Shown here: piece after piece, positions 42,197 to 49,597 of the stretch
Layout of the letters: every line of letters starts with the position of its first letter
Numbering within the stretch: the first letter of the stretch is position 1
Assembly: GCA_964542475.1 (NCBI GenBank)
Contig: CAZIUL010000021.1
Span: forward strand, 5,438 to 69,437
From: CAZIUL01 sp964542475
GTDB lineage: Bacteria > Planctomycetota > B15-G4 > CAYZWU01
DNA length: 64,000 nt
Direction: 5' to 3'
Translations under genes and position numbers: made by a program
The notes under the pieces: generated by a model
Told to the model about the DNA's origin: nothing
The model's database searches: none
The model's input: the letters and a program-made list of their open reading frames with translations, nothing else

Positions 42197-42568
42197 TTAC
42201 TCCTCGCCCTGGGCGGGCTCATCAGCCTCGGGTGAACTCAGTGTTATCTTAATATGGCTCAACCGCTTGGTATATGGAGCAGCTCTGCCTCTTGCTACAG
42301 GTCTCCACCGTGGACGGTATCCCTGAAGCGGACCCTCATCAACCACGGCTTTGGATACGTACAGATCGTTAACGTCCACGTTCACATCATGTTCTGCATT
42401 TGCCAGCGCAGAATTGATTATCTTCTCCACCATGCGGGCGACTCGCCTGTGTACGAACTTCAACGTCTCCAATGCCTGGTTCACCGGCATTCCGCGGATG
42501 AGATCGACCACATATCGCGCCTTTCTCGCGGTCGTCTTTGCATACATGTGACTGGCATTATAATCCAT
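42197..42568 (-). CDS. rplV: 50S ribosomal protein L22
   Basis: A 123-residue L22 whose loop lines the exit tunnel, the place of some macrolide-resistance changes. It has KTTARKARYVVDLIRGMPVN, KIINSALANAEHD and the loop region ARGRAAPYTKRLSHIKITL. The ATG at 42568 is chosen because GGAGCG lies upstream and the family starts here; the frame is open 15 codons further without support. The acidic tail (EADEPAQGEE) is longer than in E. coli. Confidence 0.96.
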   Translation of the reverse strand: MDYNASHMYAKTTARKARYVVDLIRGMPVNQALETLKFVHRRVARMVEKIINSALANAEHDVNVDVNDLYVSKAVVDEGPLQGYRPRWRPVARGRAAPYTKRLSHIKITLSSPEADEPAQGEE

Positions 42569-42660
42569 GTTAATGGCGCTCCAAATCACCGGCCCGGCAC
42601 CAACGAACAGCATCAGGAAAAAAGAAGAAACGAGTCATAAAACAACAACATGACATCGCT

Positions 42661-42933
42661 TCACACCTTTCTCTTTCTGCCCTGATGCCCCCTGAAAGTC
42701 CTTGTAGGGGAAAACTCGCCGAGTTTGTGACCGACCATGTCTTCGGTTATAAAAACTTTTAGAAAGTTCTTTCCGTTATGAACGAGAAAGTTACAGCCCA
42801 CGAAGTCGGGAGAGATAGTACAGGCCCGGCACCAGGTCTTAATTGGATCGTGGCTGCTTACTGCTTTTCTGCTAAGCACTTTTTTCAACAGTTTGGGGTC
42901 GATATACGGCCCCTTTTTTACGCTGCGACTCAT
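42661..42933 (-). CDS. rpsS: 30S ribosomal protein S19
   Basis: A 90-residue S19 of the 30S head that works with S13. It reads MSRSVKKGPYIDPKLLKKVL, then has ISPDFVGCNFLVHNGKNF and MVGHKLGEFSPTRTFRGHQG. It lies between rplB and rplV in standard order. Confidence 0.98.
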   Translation of the reverse strand: MSRSVKKGPYIDPKLLKKVLSRKAVSSHDPIKTWCRACTISPDFVGCNFLVHNGKNFLKVFITEDMVGHKLGEFSPTRTFRGHQGRKRKV

Positions 42934-42989
42934 CTCATTCCCATCAACATCTATAGGTTACGGCTTCGGTCCCAAATCGTATTCTGTTG

Positions 42990-43826
42990 TTACTTCCTCT
43001 TTTTTCTCCTGCTACGCACGATAAAACTGTTGCTCGGCTTTTTTTTGTTCCTGGTAGTGCCGCCTTTGGACAGTATACCCGTAGGCGAGCAGGGATGGCG
43101 CCCTCCGCCTGAACGTCCTTCGCCTCCACCCATTGGGTGGCTTACCGGGTTCTGTGCCACTCCTCTGACGTGGGGTCTTCTCCCCTTCCATCGCATACGT
43201 CCGGCTTTCCCGATGGAAATATTCTGGTGATCCAGGTTGCCTACCTGGCCTACCGTTGCACGGCACTCCACAGGCACCTTCCTGATCTCACCGGAGGGCA
43301 AAAGCAGGTTGGCATATTTCCCCTCACGCGCGGCGAGCTGGATTTCGGTTCCCGCACTACGCCCCATCTGGCCGCCTCCTCCCGGGTATAGCTCAACGCA
43401 ATGCACCATCATTCCAAGCGGTATCGATTTCAAGGGCATGCTGTTGCCCACTTTTGGTTCAGCCGATTCCCCCGATTCGAGTCGATCACCTACCTTCAGC
43501 TTGTTAGGGGCCAGAATATACCTTTTCTCTCCGTCCAGATAATGAAGGAGAGCAATGCGCGCGGAACGGTTGGGATCGTATTCGATAAAAGCGACTTTTG
43601 CGGGTATCCCGTCCTTTTCGCGTTTGAAATCGATGACCCTGTACCTTCGCTTGTGTCCTCCTCCGCGGAACCTGGCTGTCGTGTGCCCGTGCGAGTTCCG
43701 GCCGCCGCTTTTCTTAAGCGGTCTCAGGAGGGATTTTTCTGGGTGGTTCCTTGTAATCTCGGAAAAATCAGAGACTGAACCGAACCTGCGTCCGGGTGAA
43801 GTCGGTTTGTATTTCTTAATGCCCAT
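42990..43826 (-). CDS. rplB: 50S ribosomal protein L2
   Basis: A 278-residue L2, essential for subunit joining and the peptidyl-transferase centre. It has MGIKKYKPTSPGRRFGSV, GGGHKRRYRVIDFKR, the SH3-like YPGGGGQMGRSAGT and the critical histidine region VSHPMGGGEGRSGGGRHPCS. The C-terminus ends in the usual basic stretch (RSRRKKRK). Confidence 0.98.
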   Translation of the reverse strand: MGIKKYKPTSPGRRFGSVSDFSEITRNHPEKSLLRPLKKSGGRNSHGHTTARFRGGGHKRRYRVIDFKREKDGIPAKVAFIEYDPNRSARIALLHYLDGEKRYILAPNKLKVGDRLESGESAEPKVGNSMPLKSIPLGMMVHCVELYPGGGGQMGRSAGTEIQLAAREGKYANLLLPSGEIRKVPVECRATVGQVGNLDHQNISIGKAGRMRWKGRRPHVRGVAQNPVSHPMGGGEGRSGGGRHPCSPTGILSKGGTTRNKKKPSNSFIVRSRRKKRK

Positions 43827-43869
43827 CGCTCGTTACCGATACCTTTTAAAACCAATAACAACCGAGTCG

Positions 43870-44151
43870 TTAAATGAACTCGATGGCATCACCTTCTCTT
43901 AATGTAACAACTGCACGTTTGATGCTCGACCGGGAGTACCTGCGTCCGGGCATCCCCTTGGTCTTGCCCTTGCGAATCATGGTATTTATGGAAACCACTT
44001 TTACCTTGAACAAGGATTCCACAACCTTTTTGATCTCCTGCTTGTTAGCCTTGATATCGACCTGAAAGTTATAGCTGTTGCCGCTCTCGGTCTGATATGT
44101 TCCCTTTTCCGTAATCAACGGTTTTTTTATGATTTTGTATGGATTATCCAT
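43870..44151 (-). CDS. rplW: 50S ribosomal protein L23
   Basis: A 93-residue L23 at the tunnel exit, the docking point for trigger factor and signal recognition particle. It has IIKKPLITEKGTYQ, FQVDIKANKQEIKKVVESLF and the C-terminal GKTKGMPGRRYSRSSIKRAV. It overlaps the rplD stop by 8 bp, which couples them. Confidence 0.98.
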   Translation of the reverse strand: MDNPYKIIKKPLITEKGTYQTESGNSYNFQVDIKANKQEIKKVVESLFKVKVVSINTMIRKGKTKGMPGRRYSRSSIKRAVVTLREGDAIEFI

Positions 44152-44773
44152 TGCCTAAACGCTCTTTCATTCGATCAAACGCATCGCCCAGCAAAACCGT
44201 ATTCCGGTTTCGAAGCAGATGATAAGAGTTCACATCCCCAGCCGGTATCACCATGACCCGAGAGATGTTCCTAAAAGATTTGTAAAGGACGGGATCGTGT
44301 CCCGGCAAAACAACCAGTGTGCTTCCTTTTATCTGTAGCTTGGCAAGGGCTGCTGAGGCGGCTTTCGTGCTGGGTTTGTCGGGGGCCAATCCTTTGATAA
44401 AGAAAACCTCATTGTCCTTCAGCTTGGCAAGAAGGGCGGTTCGCAACGCTTCGGTCTTTGCCTTCTTGGGCATGGAATAGGAATAATCGCGAGGCTTCGG
44501 ACCGAAAGCGACTCCACCACCTCTCCAGATTGGGGATTTGAAATCCCCGGCCCTGGCATAGCCCGTTCCCTTTTGACGGTATGGTTTTCTGCCGGAGAGA
44601 GAAACCTCGCTACGGGTCAATGTAGAATGCGTCCCAAGCCTTTTGTTGGCCTCATACATCAGGATCGACTCCTTCAGCAGACGTTTCTTGACCTTGTCGC
44701 CAAAGATAGTCTCATCCACTTCGATCTTAGTGAGTTGATCCTCGCTCGTGTTGTATGCCACCACTTCAACCAT
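44144..44773 (-). CDS. rplD: 50S ribosomal protein L4
   Basis: A 209-residue L4 whose loop reaches into the exit tunnel. In E. coli it also represses the S10 operon. It has RLGTHSTLTRSEVSLSGRKP, then YRQKGTGYARAGDFKSPIWR and GGVAFGPKPRDYSYSMPKK. Its stop overlaps rplW. It follows rplC after 87 bp. Confidence 0.98.
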   Translation of the reverse strand: MVEVVAYNTSEDQLTKIEVDETIFGDKVKKRLLKESILMYEANKRLGTHSTLTRSEVSLSGRKPYRQKGTGYARAGDFKSPIWRGGGVAFGPKPRDYSYSMPKKAKTEALRTALLAKLKDNEVFFIKGLAPDKPSTKAASAALAKLQIKGSTLVVLPGHDPVLYKSFRNISRVMVIPAGDVNSYHLLRNRNTVLLGDAFDRMKERLGNG

Positions 44774-44860
44774 TTAGGTTACCTCTTCTTGGGTTCGGCG
44801 AACGCAAACCAAAAGCGCCGATCCGTTCCCTTCATCTCGTAATAAAGAACCTGCCAACCG

Positions 44861-45583
44861 CTACTCCCCCGAAGCCTCGACTTTTGCGTCTACCTTTTTA
44901 GGAGTTCCGGTTTTTGCGGTCCGAATGCAGAGCAAGCCGTTTCGAGGGCCCGGCACGGACCCTTTTATCAGCAGCATGTTCCGCTCCACGTTCACATCAA
45001 TGACTTCCAGGTTCTTCACGGTAATACGCGCGTTGCCGAAATGACCGGCCATCTTCTTGCCTTTGAAAACGCGGCTTGGGTCAGAATGCATCCCGATGGC
45101 CCCGGGACGGCGGTTGCACATGCCTCCGTGGGTCTGGGGACCTCCAGCGAAATTCCACCTCTTCATCACACCAGCGAATCCCCTGCCCTTGCTGATGCCG
45201 ATCACATCCAAAAGGTCCCCTCGCTGAAACTTCTCCACATCTACCTTGTCACCGGGCTTGTATTCTTCTTCGGATGAATCCTGGATCCTGAACTCTCTCA
45301 GATATTGGAAAGCCCTAAGGCTGCCCTTCTTCTTGTCATCCCCGGAGCCTTCGTCGAACAAACCCGCTTTTTTAAAATGTCCTTTCAACGGTTTCGAGGC
45401 ACGCTGAAGCTTCTTCTCCACAAACGCCAGCTGTACTGCTGAATAGCCGTCATTATCCCTCGTCTTCGTCTGGGCGACATAGCACGGCCCGGCTGTCACA
45501 ACGGTTACAGGAACAACCGCTCCGTCTTCGTCGAATAACTGGGTCATCCCTTCCTTCCTGCCCAGTATGAATTTCATCGTCAC
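44861..45583 (-). CDS. rplC: 50S ribosomal protein L3
   Basis: A 240-residue L3, an early 23S rRNA binder close to the peptidyl-transferase centre. It has MKFILGRKEGMTQLFDEDG, VIGISKGRGFAGVMKRWNF, GPQTHGGMCNRRPGAIGMHS and VKNLEVIDVNVERNMLLIKG. The start is taken as GTG at 45583, 8 bp after GAGG. The ATG at 45577 is the alternative, but its spacing from that site is poor. The C-terminal KVEASGE tail extends beyond the E. coli protein. Confidence 0.95.
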   Translation of the reverse strand: MTMKFILGRKEGMTQLFDEDGAVVPVTVVTAGPCYVAQTKTRDNDGYSAVQLAFVEKKLQRASKPLKGHFKKAGLFDEGSGDDKKKGSLRAFQYLREFRIQDSSEEEYKPGDKVDVEKFQRGDLLDVIGISKGRGFAGVMKRWNFAGGPQTHGGMCNRRPGAIGMHSDPSRVFKGKKMAGHFGNARITVKNLEVIDVNVERNMLLIKGSVPGPRNGLLCIRTAKTGTPKKVDAKVEASGE

Positions 45584-45680
45584 AGGATCATCCTCTAATA
45601 CAAAAACCTTCCGGATTGTTTATAAGCCTATCCGGATCAACGACCAGTGTGCTTCGGATTCGAAACCGAAACGTATAAAG

Positions 45681-45989
45681 TTACGCTTTGACTCGAATGT
45701 CAACACCGGCCGGTAAATTCAACCGGCTGATAGAATCAACTGTCTTGGCTGTGGGTTCTGCAATGTAGATCAACCGCTTGTGGGTACGGATCTCGAACTG
45801 CTCGCGTGACTTCTTGTCAATGTGTGGTGAGCGGTTCACTGTGTACCTCTCGATTCTGGTCGGGAGAGGTATGGGGCCGGATACCCTGGCCCCGGTCCTC
45901 TTGGCTGTTTCAACAATATCCGAAGAGGACTGATCGAGTGTTTCGTGATCGTACGCTTCAAGCCTGATAATGATTTTCTGATTCAACAT
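45681..45989 (-). CDS. rpsJ: 30S ribosomal protein S10 (NusE)
   Basis: A 102-residue S10, which also acts as NusE and links transcription to translation through NusG. It has IIIRLEAYDHETLDQSSSDI, the ribosomal loop GPIPLPTRIERYTVNRSPHI and the C-terminal NLPAGVDIRVKA. It is the first gene of the S10 operon, with its own promoter at 46125-46152 and a leader of about 130 nt. Confidence 0.98.
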   Translation of the reverse strand: MLNQKIIIRLEAYDHETLDQSSSDIVETAKRTGARVSGPIPLPTRIERYTVNRSPHIDKKSREQFEIRTHKRLIYIAEPTAKTVDSISRLNLPAGVDIRVKA

Positions 45990-46365
45990 GCATCGCTCCG
46001 GAATCCAAAGACCTCCTCCTCCATGGTTGGTACAAAATCCTACCGGACATACTCACCCGGTAAAAGAAAGAAGAGTAAAGGTCATGAATTGCCAGTGGTT
46101 TACCCAACAACATAAAGACCGGAAATTTTACTATTTCAAGATTTAGTGTCAACCTGATTTTTTTACGATTATATGCACGCCCGATGACCGTCACCTGTAA
46201 TGCCCTGACATACAGGCGGTTACATGACCATACAAAAACAACATAAAAACAGTTTTGTAAGAAAAACTTTTTTCGCCGATGTCAGGTGCTCTATCTCCTT
46301 GATAAAGGATCAATTACAGCAGCTTGACTCTCTTGTCTTGTCGGATAGGTCGAACACATTCCAAC
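45990..46365. other. Leader and promoter region between fusA and the S10 operon
   Basis: 376 bp without a gene. In many proteobacteria tuf lies here; it is absent. The promoter at 46125-46152 leaves a leader of about 130 nt, long enough for autoregulation by L4 as known in E. coli, but I could not identify such a structure. No clear fusA terminator is visible. Confidence 0.6.
46125..46152 (-). promoter_or_regulatory. Promoter of the S10 operon
   Basis: On the minus strand TTGACA, 16 bp, TAAAAT. The -35 is perfect and the -10 five of six. Confidence 0.7.
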
Positions 46366-48417
46366 TCAATGAAAACCACGCAGTTTATCAGGAGAAACCG
46401 ATTGATAACTGTCCGGCTCCAGCGAAAAAGAGGCTCTGCCTTTTGAGAGCGACCTGATAACGCTTGAATACCCGAACACTTCAGCCAGGGGTACAACACC
46501 TCTGATCACAGCAGGCTCCTCATCCGTTTTCAACTCATTGATCCGGGCCCTTCGGCTGTTGAGATCATGGTGTATTCCGTGCAGGTACTCAACCGGTGAC
46601 CTGATCTCAAAAGACATGATGGGCTCGAGAATGTTCTCCCCTCCACTTTTTATTGCATCCTTCATGGCCATCTCCGTGGCCACTCCAAAAGCGATATCGC
46701 TCGACCGCAGCGGATCGAAGGACCCGCCCGTAGCAATCACCTTGACATTTATAATCGAATATCCCAATGAAAGCCCTGATACCGCGGCGCTCTGCACAGC
46801 GCTTTCGATATTCGGCCAGTATATTTTCGGGATACTTTCCGGATTGAGCTGGTTTTCGAACTCAACTCCCCTTCCGGTCTCCATGGGTTCCACCGAAAGA
46901 TAAACTTCGGCATACATCTCCTTTTCGCCCACAACCTTGTTAAAAACGCCTTTCCCTGCAGCAGGGCCGCTAACGGTCTGCTTGTATGCCACTCGGGGTT
47001 TTCCTATCTGCGCATTCAGCTTAAACTCGTTGACAAGCTTGTTTTTCAGGACATCGAGATGCAACTCACCCATTCCGGAAATGATCGTCTGGCCCGTTTC
47101 ATCGTCCATGTACCACAGGAATGTCGGATCATCCTTGGCAATGATTTCGAGGCTGCTGATGAGATCGTCTTTCTCTTTGTTGCTTTCAGGCTCTATGGAC
47201 ATGGATATCACCGGTTCAGGAAAATCCATTCTTTCGAGCAATATCTGCTTGTTCTTGGTGCAAAGCGTATCCCCGGTCCTGCAGTATTTAAGCCCCATTA
47301 CGGCAACGATCTCACCGGCGGTAGCTTCTTCCAGCTGCTTCCTTTCCTCGGCGTGCATGAGAAAAATACGCATAACACGTTCCGTTTTTTTCTGGCCGGG
47401 GTTGTAGATCGATTTGCCTTTTTCCATTGATCCGGAATATATCCTGAGGAAACTCACCTCGCCATGTGGCTCAAAAACCGTCTTGAACGCCAGGGCGCAT
47501 AAAGGATCTGACAGCTCGGTTTTCCGAACGATCATTTTCTTTGTTCTAGGGTCAATACCGGTAATAAAAGGCCGATCCGAAGGGCAGGGCAGGAAATCCA
47601 CCACGGCATCAAGCACCTGCTGAACGCCCTTGTTCTTGAACGCCGCTCCGCATAGCACAGGGACGATATCGAACTCGATGGTGCTTTTGCGCAAACTGTT
47701 CGTCAGTTCATCCCGAGTTACAGGCTGGTCACCAAGAAATTTCTCCATGATCCTGTCGTCATTATCCGCAATCGACTCCACGAGTTCCGTGCGCATCCTT
47801 TGGGCTTTTTCCTTCAGATCTTCAGGAATCTCCTCTACAATAACATCCCGTCCGAAGCTCTCTTCGTCGTAGCGCATCGCCTTCATCGAAATAAGATCAA
47901 CCACTCCGGAAAACTGTTTTTCGACACCAATAGGGAACTGAACAGGAACAGCTTTCGCTCCCAAACGGTTTCTGACGCTGTCCACCACCCTGAAAAAATC
48001 GGACCCGATCCGGTCGAGCTTGTTCACAAATACGATTCTGGGCACGTTGTAACGGTCCGCCTGCTTCCACACGGTCTCTGATTGGGCTTCCACGCCGGCA
48101 ACGCCATCGAGCACTCCAACAGCTCCGTCCAGCACCCTCAGGGAACGCTCGACCTCGGCAGTAAAATCCACATGTCCGGGAGTATCGATGATGTTGATGC
48201 GGTGATCCCGCCAGTAACAAGTCGTTGCAGCGGCTGTGATGGTTATTCCCCGCTTTTGCTCTTCCTCGAGATAATCCATCTTGGCAGAGCCTTCATGGAC
48301 CTCGCCCATCTTGTGTTCAACGCCTGTATAGTACAGGATTCTTTCGGTAAGCGTCGTCTTTCCCGCATCGATGTGGGCGATGATGCCTATGTTCCTTACC
48401 TTGTCATCTTTAACCAT
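46366..48417 (-). CDS. fusA: Elongation factor G, divergent type
   Basis: A 683-residue translocation GTPase. The G domain is intact: AHIDAGKTTLTERILYYTG, switch I EEQKRGITITAAATTCYW, INIIDTPGHVDFTAEVERS, FVNKLDR. Domains II-V follow in order. It differs from the common form: the GDL(N/S)xRRG motif reads HDLNSRRARI, the end reads FGYSSVIRSLSKGRASFS, and it stops about 20 residues earlier than E. coli EF-G. Deltaproteobacteria, spirochaetes and planctomycetes are known for separate EF-G lineages (spdEFG1/2) that split translocation and ribosome recycling, and this may be one of them. A terminator-like hairpin separates it from rpsG. Confidence 0.93.
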   Translation of the reverse strand: MVKDDKVRNIGIIAHIDAGKTTLTERILYYTGVEHKMGEVHEGSAKMDYLEEEQKRGITITAAATTCYWRDHRINIIDTPGHVDFTAEVERSLRVLDGAVGVLDGVAGVEAQSETVWKQADRYNVPRIVFVNKLDRIGSDFFRVVDSVRNRLGAKAVPVQFPIGVEKQFSGVVDLISMKAMRYDEESFGRDVIVEEIPEDLKEKAQRMRTELVESIADNDDRIMEKFLGDQPVTRDELTNSLRKSTIEFDIVPVLCGAAFKNKGVQQVLDAVVDFLPCPSDRPFITGIDPRTKKMIVRKTELSDPLCALAFKTVFEPHGEVSFLRIYSGSMEKGKSIYNPGQKKTERVMRIFLMHAEERKQLEEATAGEIVAVMGLKYCRTGDTLCTKNKQILLERMDFPEPVISMSIEPESNKEKDDLISSLEIIAKDDPTFLWYMDDETGQTIISGMGELHLDVLKNKLVNEFKLNAQIGKPRVAYKQTVSGPAAGKGVFNKVVGEKEMYAEVYLSVEPMETGRGVEFENQLNPESIPKIYWPNIESAVQSAAVSGLSLGYSIINVKVIATGGSFDPLRSSDIAFGVATEMAMKDAIKSGGENILEPIMSFEIRSPVEYLHGIHHDLNSRRARINELKTDEEPAVIRGVVPLAEVFGYSSVIRSLSKGRASFSLEPDSYQSVSPDKLRGFH

Positions 48418-48488
48418 CCGGAACGATCCTCTTTGTTGGGATAGCCCGCAAATAAACGGGCCAACGCACGAAAACCCGGCCGCTTCAT

Positions 48489-48525
48489 AAAAAAAGCCCG
48501 GATCTGAAGTAAAGATCGGGCTTTT
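48489..48525 (-). terminator. Terminator-like hairpin between rpsG and fusA
   Basis: AAAAAGCCCGGATC can pair with GATCGGGCTTTTT around a short loop, with one bulged base. On the minus strand the stem is followed by CTTTTTTT. It lies 24 bp past the rpsG stop and 72 bp before fusA, so it would reduce transcription into fusA. Confidence 0.8.
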
Positions 48526-48548
48526 TCCGGTATACGGTTTATCAGGGA

Positions 48549-49022
48549 TTACCAGGCAAAATGCGCATAAGCCTTGTTGGACTCAGCCATCTTGTGAACG
48601 TTCTCTCGAACCGTGTATGCGGCTCCCTGCTTGTTGTAGGCATCGAGGAGTTCGCTGGCCAAGCGCTTTGCCATGGGTTTTCCTTTTTTCTTTCTTGCCG
48701 CCTGGATGATCCATCGAAAAGCCAAAGCCTGCTGTCTGTCTTTCTGGATCTCATGTGGCACCTGAAGTGTAGCCCCGCCCACACGCTTCGACCTCACCTC
48801 AATCATGGGTTTAACATTATCAATGCTTGTACGGAAAATTTCCAAAGGCTCCTGATCTGAAACCTTGGAACCCAAAATGTCCATCGCTTCATAAACAAAC
48901 TTTTGTGCAGTGGTCTTTTTCCCATCCCACATAATGCAGTTTATAAACTTGGAAACCAACAAGCTCTTGAACTTCGGGTCCGGTCTCAGGAACTTCGCGG
49001 TAGATTCATATTTACGAGGCAT
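48549..49022 (-). CDS. rpsG: 30S ribosomal protein S7
   Basis: A 157-residue S7, the nucleator of the 30S head near the E site. In E. coli it represses the str operon. It has MPRKYESTAKFLRPDPKFKS, VSKFINCIMWDGKKTTAQK, VKPMIEVRSKRVGGATLQVP and the C-terminal KMAESNKAYAHFAW. The first residues differ from the common MPRRREV. It is 82 bp after rpsL. Confidence 0.98.
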   Translation of the reverse strand: MPRKYESTAKFLRPDPKFKSLLVSKFINCIMWDGKKTTAQKFVYEAMDILGSKVSDQEPLEIFRTSIDNVKPMIEVRSKRVGGATLQVPHEIQKDRQQALAFRWIIQAARKKKGKPMAKRLASELLDAYNKQGAAYTVRENVHKMAESNKAYAHFAW

Positions 49023-49104
49023 AAGCTATACATCCCACATCGCATACGCGGTAAAAGCCGCAATTCGAACTTTTTGCTTTCAAGAAAACCAATTCGGTTG
49101 AACT

Positions 49105-49479
49105 TTATTTTTTGGGTCTCTTCGTTCCATAAAGAGACCGTCCCTGCTTGCGGTCTTCAACCCCTCCCGCATCGAGGGTTCCACGGATTACATGGTACCT
49201 GACACCAGGCAGATCCCTCACCCTGCCGCCCCTCACGAGAACGATGGAATGCTCCTGGAGGTTATGTTTCTCTCCTGGAATATACACCGTAACCTCTTTC
49301 GAGTTCGAGAGTTTCACCCTTGCTATCTTCCGAAGCGCGGAATTGGGTTTTTTAGGGGTCTGGATCTTCACCTGTGTGCAAACTCCCCGCTTCTGGGGGC
49401 ACTTGTCGAGCACAGGTGTTTTGGACTTCTGCTTGGTTTTTTTCCGGCCCTTCCGGACCAACTGGTTAATCGTGGGCAT
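49105..49479 (-). CDS. rpsL: 30S ribosomal protein S12, with Arg at position 88
   Basis: A 124-residue S12, the decoding-centre protein and classic streptomycin target. It has MPTINQLVRKGRKK, QKRGVCTQVKIQTPKKPNSA and HNLQEHSIVLVRGG. Lys43 (in TPKKPNSA) is the sensitive form. Residue 88, Lys in E. coli (GGRVKDLPG), is Arg here (GGRVRDLPG, codon 49216-49218), a change that gives streptomycin resistance in E. coli. The ATG at 49479 has GGAGAG just upstream; a TTG four codons earlier is rejected. It has its own promoter at 49534-49562. Confidence 0.97.
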   Translation of the reverse strand: MPTINQLVRKGRKKTKQKSKTPVLDKCPQKRGVCTQVKIQTPKKPNSALRKIARVKLSNSKEVTVYIPGEKHNLQEHSIVLVRGGRVRDLPGVRYHVIRGTLDAGGVEDRKQGRSLYGTKRPKK

Positions 49480-49533
49480 CAAACTCTCCAACTCGTCGAT
49501 CGTCTATCTGTTTTTTTTCAAAAGAAGCCCGAA

Positions 49534-49562
49534 AGTATACAAAATGCCGTTTTCTGATTCAA
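49534..49562 (-). promoter_or_regulatory. Promoter of the str (rpsL-rpsG) unit
   Basis: On the minus strand TTGAAT, exactly 17 bp, TATACT, 55 bp before the rpsL ATG. It lies just past the rpoC stop, so rpsL is not solely dependent on readthrough. Confidence 0.68.
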
Positions 49563-49597
49563 GCCACTTTCGAGATTAGATTCACTGCTGTTCTCGC

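Noticed and set aside
45958..46194. 78-codon open frame overlapping the rpsJ start
   Set aside because: It overlaps the rpsJ start and most of the S10 leader, and would begin upstream of the likely transcription start.
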